NCBI GenBank assembly: GCA_040905025.1
Contig: JBBDSJ010000133.1
Coordinates: 1 to 16,370 of the forward strand
Length of the DNA: 16,370 nt
Direction of reading: 5' to 3'
Source: JBBDSJ01 sp040905025
GTDB lineage: Bacteria > Pseudomonadota > Gammaproteobacteria > Methylohalomonadales > Methylohalomonadaceae
Shown here: positions 14,724 through 16,370 of the stretch, piece after piece
Numbering within the stretch: position 1 is the stretch's first letter
How the letters are laid out: each line of letters begins with the position of its first letter
Notes under the pieces: model-generated
Seen by the model: the letters and a program-made list of their open reading frames with translations, nothing else
Database searches by the model: none
Told to the model about the DNA's origin: nothing
Made by a program: the position numbers and the translations under genes

Positions 14724-15397
14724 GGGTATTCAAAACTCTGTGTCAACCTATCAGCTTTCATAAGCTGATGTGATCATCCAGCCGGCCCGGGAAGTGGATC
14801 GCCAGCTGAGACAGCGTCAGGTTCCAGTTCTGCACCGGATGCGTCCAGCGTTCGGACGCTTTGAGTATACCGGCATACAGCAGCTTGAGTAAGCTGTTCT
14901 CGTTGGCGAAGCCGCCTTTGGTTTTGGTCAGTTTTCGGAACTGACGGTGCACGGCCTCCACGGCATTGGTGGTATAGATAGCGGTGCGGACATACTCGGG
15001 ATATTTGAAGTAGGTGGACAAGGTCGGCCACTTGCTGCGCCAGGATTTGATGACCATGGGGTACTTGTCACCCCATTTAGCTTCCAGTTCATCCAGCGCG
15101 ATTTCAGCGGCATTGAGTGTGGCCGCTTTATAAACCGGTTTCAGATCGGCCATGAAGGCTTTCTGGTTTTTCGAGGCCACGTACTTCATGGAGTGACGGA
15201 TCTGATGGATGATGCAGTGCTGTACATCGGTGTCAGGATACAGGCTTTCAATCGCTTCGGGGAAGCCTTTGAGACCGTCGACACAGGCGATCAGGATGTC
15301 TTTCACGCCCCGGTTATGCAGGTCGGTGAGCACACTCAACCAGTGGTGAGCGCCTTCGGTGTCGGACAGGTACAAACCCAGGAGCTCTTTCTTGCCT
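14724..15397 (-). mobile_element. IS256-family insertion sequence, truncated
   Basis: The end near 14724 shows GGGTATTCAAAACTCTGTGT, a typical IS256-family terminal repeat core. The transposase is read towards it on the minus strand. The other end is lost where an IS3-family element begins at about 15398, so the 5' part of the IS is not in this window. Confidence 0.85.
14758..15397 (-). pseudogene. IS256-family transposase, C-terminal half
   Basis: About 213 residues remain, from GKKELLGLYLSDTEG to the stop at 14758-14760, against about 400 in full-length proteins. The second catalytic Asp lies in ACVDGLKGFPEAI and the final Glu in TTNAVEAVHRQF; the first Asp and the N-terminal DNA-binding part are missing. 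The frame stays open on the far side of 15397, but there it encodes antisense IS3 sequence unrelated to a transposase, confirming the junction. Confidence 0.9.
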
Positions 15398-16316
15398 TGG
15401 GTTCTCCCCCGATTTTGCGGACACTTCAAAGAAGCCCGATAATGGGCAAAAGGAGTGTTTATGTCAAAACGAAGAAAATACAGCGCCGAGTTCAAGCGGG
15501 GTGCGGTTGAGCAGACCCGCCAGCCGGGTATCAGTTGTGCCCAGGTGGCGCGTGAGCTGGGTATCCCCGGGAATATGCTGACCCGCTGGAAACGCGAGGC
15601 GGAAGCCGAAGGTCGCCATGCCTTTGCGGGTACGGATAATCCTCGTGATGAGGAGGTCGCCCGTCTCAAGCGCGAGTTGGTTCGGGTGAAGAAGGAACGG
15701 GATTTTTTGCGCGAAGCGGCCACGTTCTTTGCCAGGGAATCGTCCTGAAGTATCAGGCGATTGGGCGTTGTCGCAATGAGTTTCCTGTGGTGCTGATGTG
15801 CCGGTGTCTGAACGTGTCTGCCAGTGGTTATTACGACTGGACGCGTCGTCCTGTCAGTGCTCGACAGGCAGACAATGAGCGATTACTGGGCCGTATTCGT
15901 CAGATCCATGCAGACAGCCAGGGCGCTATTGGGGCGCCGCGTATGCATGAAGATCTGGAAGACGCCGGTGAAACCGCCAGCAAGAACCGCATTGCGCGAC
16001 TGATGGCGGCCGACGGACTGCAGGGCTGGCCGCGCAAGAAAAAGCGTGGCCAGCGCAGCAATCCCGGCTTGCCACCGCCGGGCGTTGACAACCTGCTGGC
16101 GCGCGATTTCAACGCGTTGGAGCCGGAAGCCAAGTGGGTGACCGATATCACCGAGATCCCAACCGGCGAAGGCAAACTGTATTTATGTGTGGTCATCGAC
16201 CTGTTCAGCAAGCTGGTGATGGGTTGGTTCATGCATCACCGCCAGGATCGACAGATGGTGATCCGTGCGGTTGAAATGGCCCTCTGGCAGCGTCAAGGCG
16301 GTTGGTCTGTGATCCT
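15398..16316 (+). mobile_element. IS3-family insertion sequence, truncated at its 3' side
   Basis: The left end is placed at about 15398 from TGGGTTCTCCCCCGATTTTG followed by GGACACT, a layout common in IS3-family termini. orfA and a cut orfB follow. The right end is missing because a new element starts at about 16317. Inserted inside the IS256 transposase. Confidence 0.8.
15461..15748 (+). CDS. IS3-family transposase OrfA
   Basis: 95 residues: a helix-turn-helix domain (RKYSAEFKRGAVEQ, ISCAQVARELGIPGNMLTRW) and a leucine-zipper-like helix ending (LKRELVRVKKERDFLREA). AGGAG at 15451-15455 precedes ATG 15461. orfB lies in the -1 frame, so OrfAB would be made by -1 frameshifting; the T run at about 15702-15707 is one candidate slip site. 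OrfA itself appears intact. Confidence 0.9.
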   Translation: MSKRRKYSAEFKRGAVEQTRQPGISCAQVARELGIPGNMLTRWKREAEAEGRHAFAGTDNPRDEEVARLKRELVRVKKERDFLREAATFFARESS

Positions 16317-16368
16317 TGCGTATTCCGGCGAAGATGAACACCGATTCCGGACGAACGTGAACACCTGA
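15787..16368 (+). pseudogene. IS3-family transposase OrfB, truncated
   Basis: The family sequence starts upstream of the ATG, at about 15745 (LKYQAIGRCRNEFPVVLM). It contains the HTH_21-like segment (ASGYYDWTRRP, GAPRMHEDLEDAG) and the start of the catalytic domain with the first Asp in WVTDITEIPTGEG. Homology stops at GGWSVIL (about 16316), just before the HSD-G segment with the second Asp. The remaining codons to 16368 come from the next element. The enzyme is therefore inactive. Confidence 0.88.
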
Positions 16369-16370
16369 TT
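16317..16370. mobile_element. Terminus of an IS21-like element, partial
   Basis: From TG at 16317 the sequence contains two direct copies of a 21-22 bp unit (16322-16342 and 16344-16365). Each begins ATTCCGG, has CGAA in the middle and ends TGAACACC. Such tandem end repeats are typical of IS21-family termini. The body of the element lies beyond the window, so the family is a tentative call. Confidence 0.6.

Noticed and set aside
1..16370. A composite transposon carrying the mau block
   Set aside because: The IS elements on the two sides belong to different families and no matching ends were found, so joint mobility is not supported.
1..16370. CRISPR arrays, tRNA or rRNA genes
   Set aside because: No regularly spaced repeats and no tRNA- or rRNA-like segments were noticed; the only tandem repeats are two-copy IS end motifs.

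Overview
The window is an insertion-sequence-bounded accessory segment from a proteobacterium, most likely gamma or beta. The evidence is the type of mau/aau genes, the system I cytochrome c maturation (ccm) genes, and the mix of IS families. Its centre (about 2746-14700) is a single-strand (+) block for periplasmic oxidation of a primary amine and for the c-type cytochromes that carry the electrons away. No species can be named from the sequence.

Layout. 1-2722: two degenerate minus-strand insertion sequences. The first has an in-frame amber stop in its transposase. The second is an ISNCY-type element with a frameshift, and its repeated termini can still be seen. 2723-2912: leader with a good sigma70-type promoter and two small hairpins. 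2913-7070: mauF-mauB-mauE-mauD-mauA, encoding the integral-membrane protein MauF, the beta-propeller heavy chain, the light-chain export/disulfide proteins MauE and MauD, and the tryptophan tryptophylquinone (TTQ) light chain with a Tat leader. 7186-8155: a peptidase-U32-like gene split by a one-base frameshift. 8156-8496: AT-rich gap with one doubtful small ORF. 8497-9453: MauJ-like protein. 9512-12239: a monoheme cytochrome c, a membrane-anchored seven-heme cytochrome, and a diheme cytochrome c peroxidase/MauG-family protein. 12427-14700: ccmA-ccmB-ccmC-ccmD, joined by ATGA overlaps. 14724-16370: nested IS remnants, with an IS256-family 3' half interrupted by an IS3-family element that is itself cut by an IS21-like end.

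How the genes fit together. MauB and MauA form the amine dehydrogenase. MauE and MauD mature the many disulfides of MauA, and MauF serves the same assembly. The usual amicyanin (mauC) and mauG/L/M/N genes are not in the window. Electrons could instead go to the monoheme or the seven-heme cytochrome, and heme attachment would depend on Ccm proteins, four of which are encoded next door.

The most interesting points are these. (1) The light chain mixes aromatic-amine-dehydrogenase features (two extra cysteines, short loop after the second TTQ tryptophan) with methylamine-dehydrogenase features. (2) The heavy chain has Leu where the methylamine-specificity Phe sits. (3) A U32-family protein, related to the O2-independent hydroxylases UbiU/UbiV/RlhA, lies directly after the TTQ subunit gene, and the enzyme that first hydroxylates the TTQ tryptophan is not known. 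(4) The 'MauG' position holds a protein with classical peroxidase ligands. Together these suggest a variant amine-dehydrogenase system with different cofactor maturation and electron transfer. That reading is inference.
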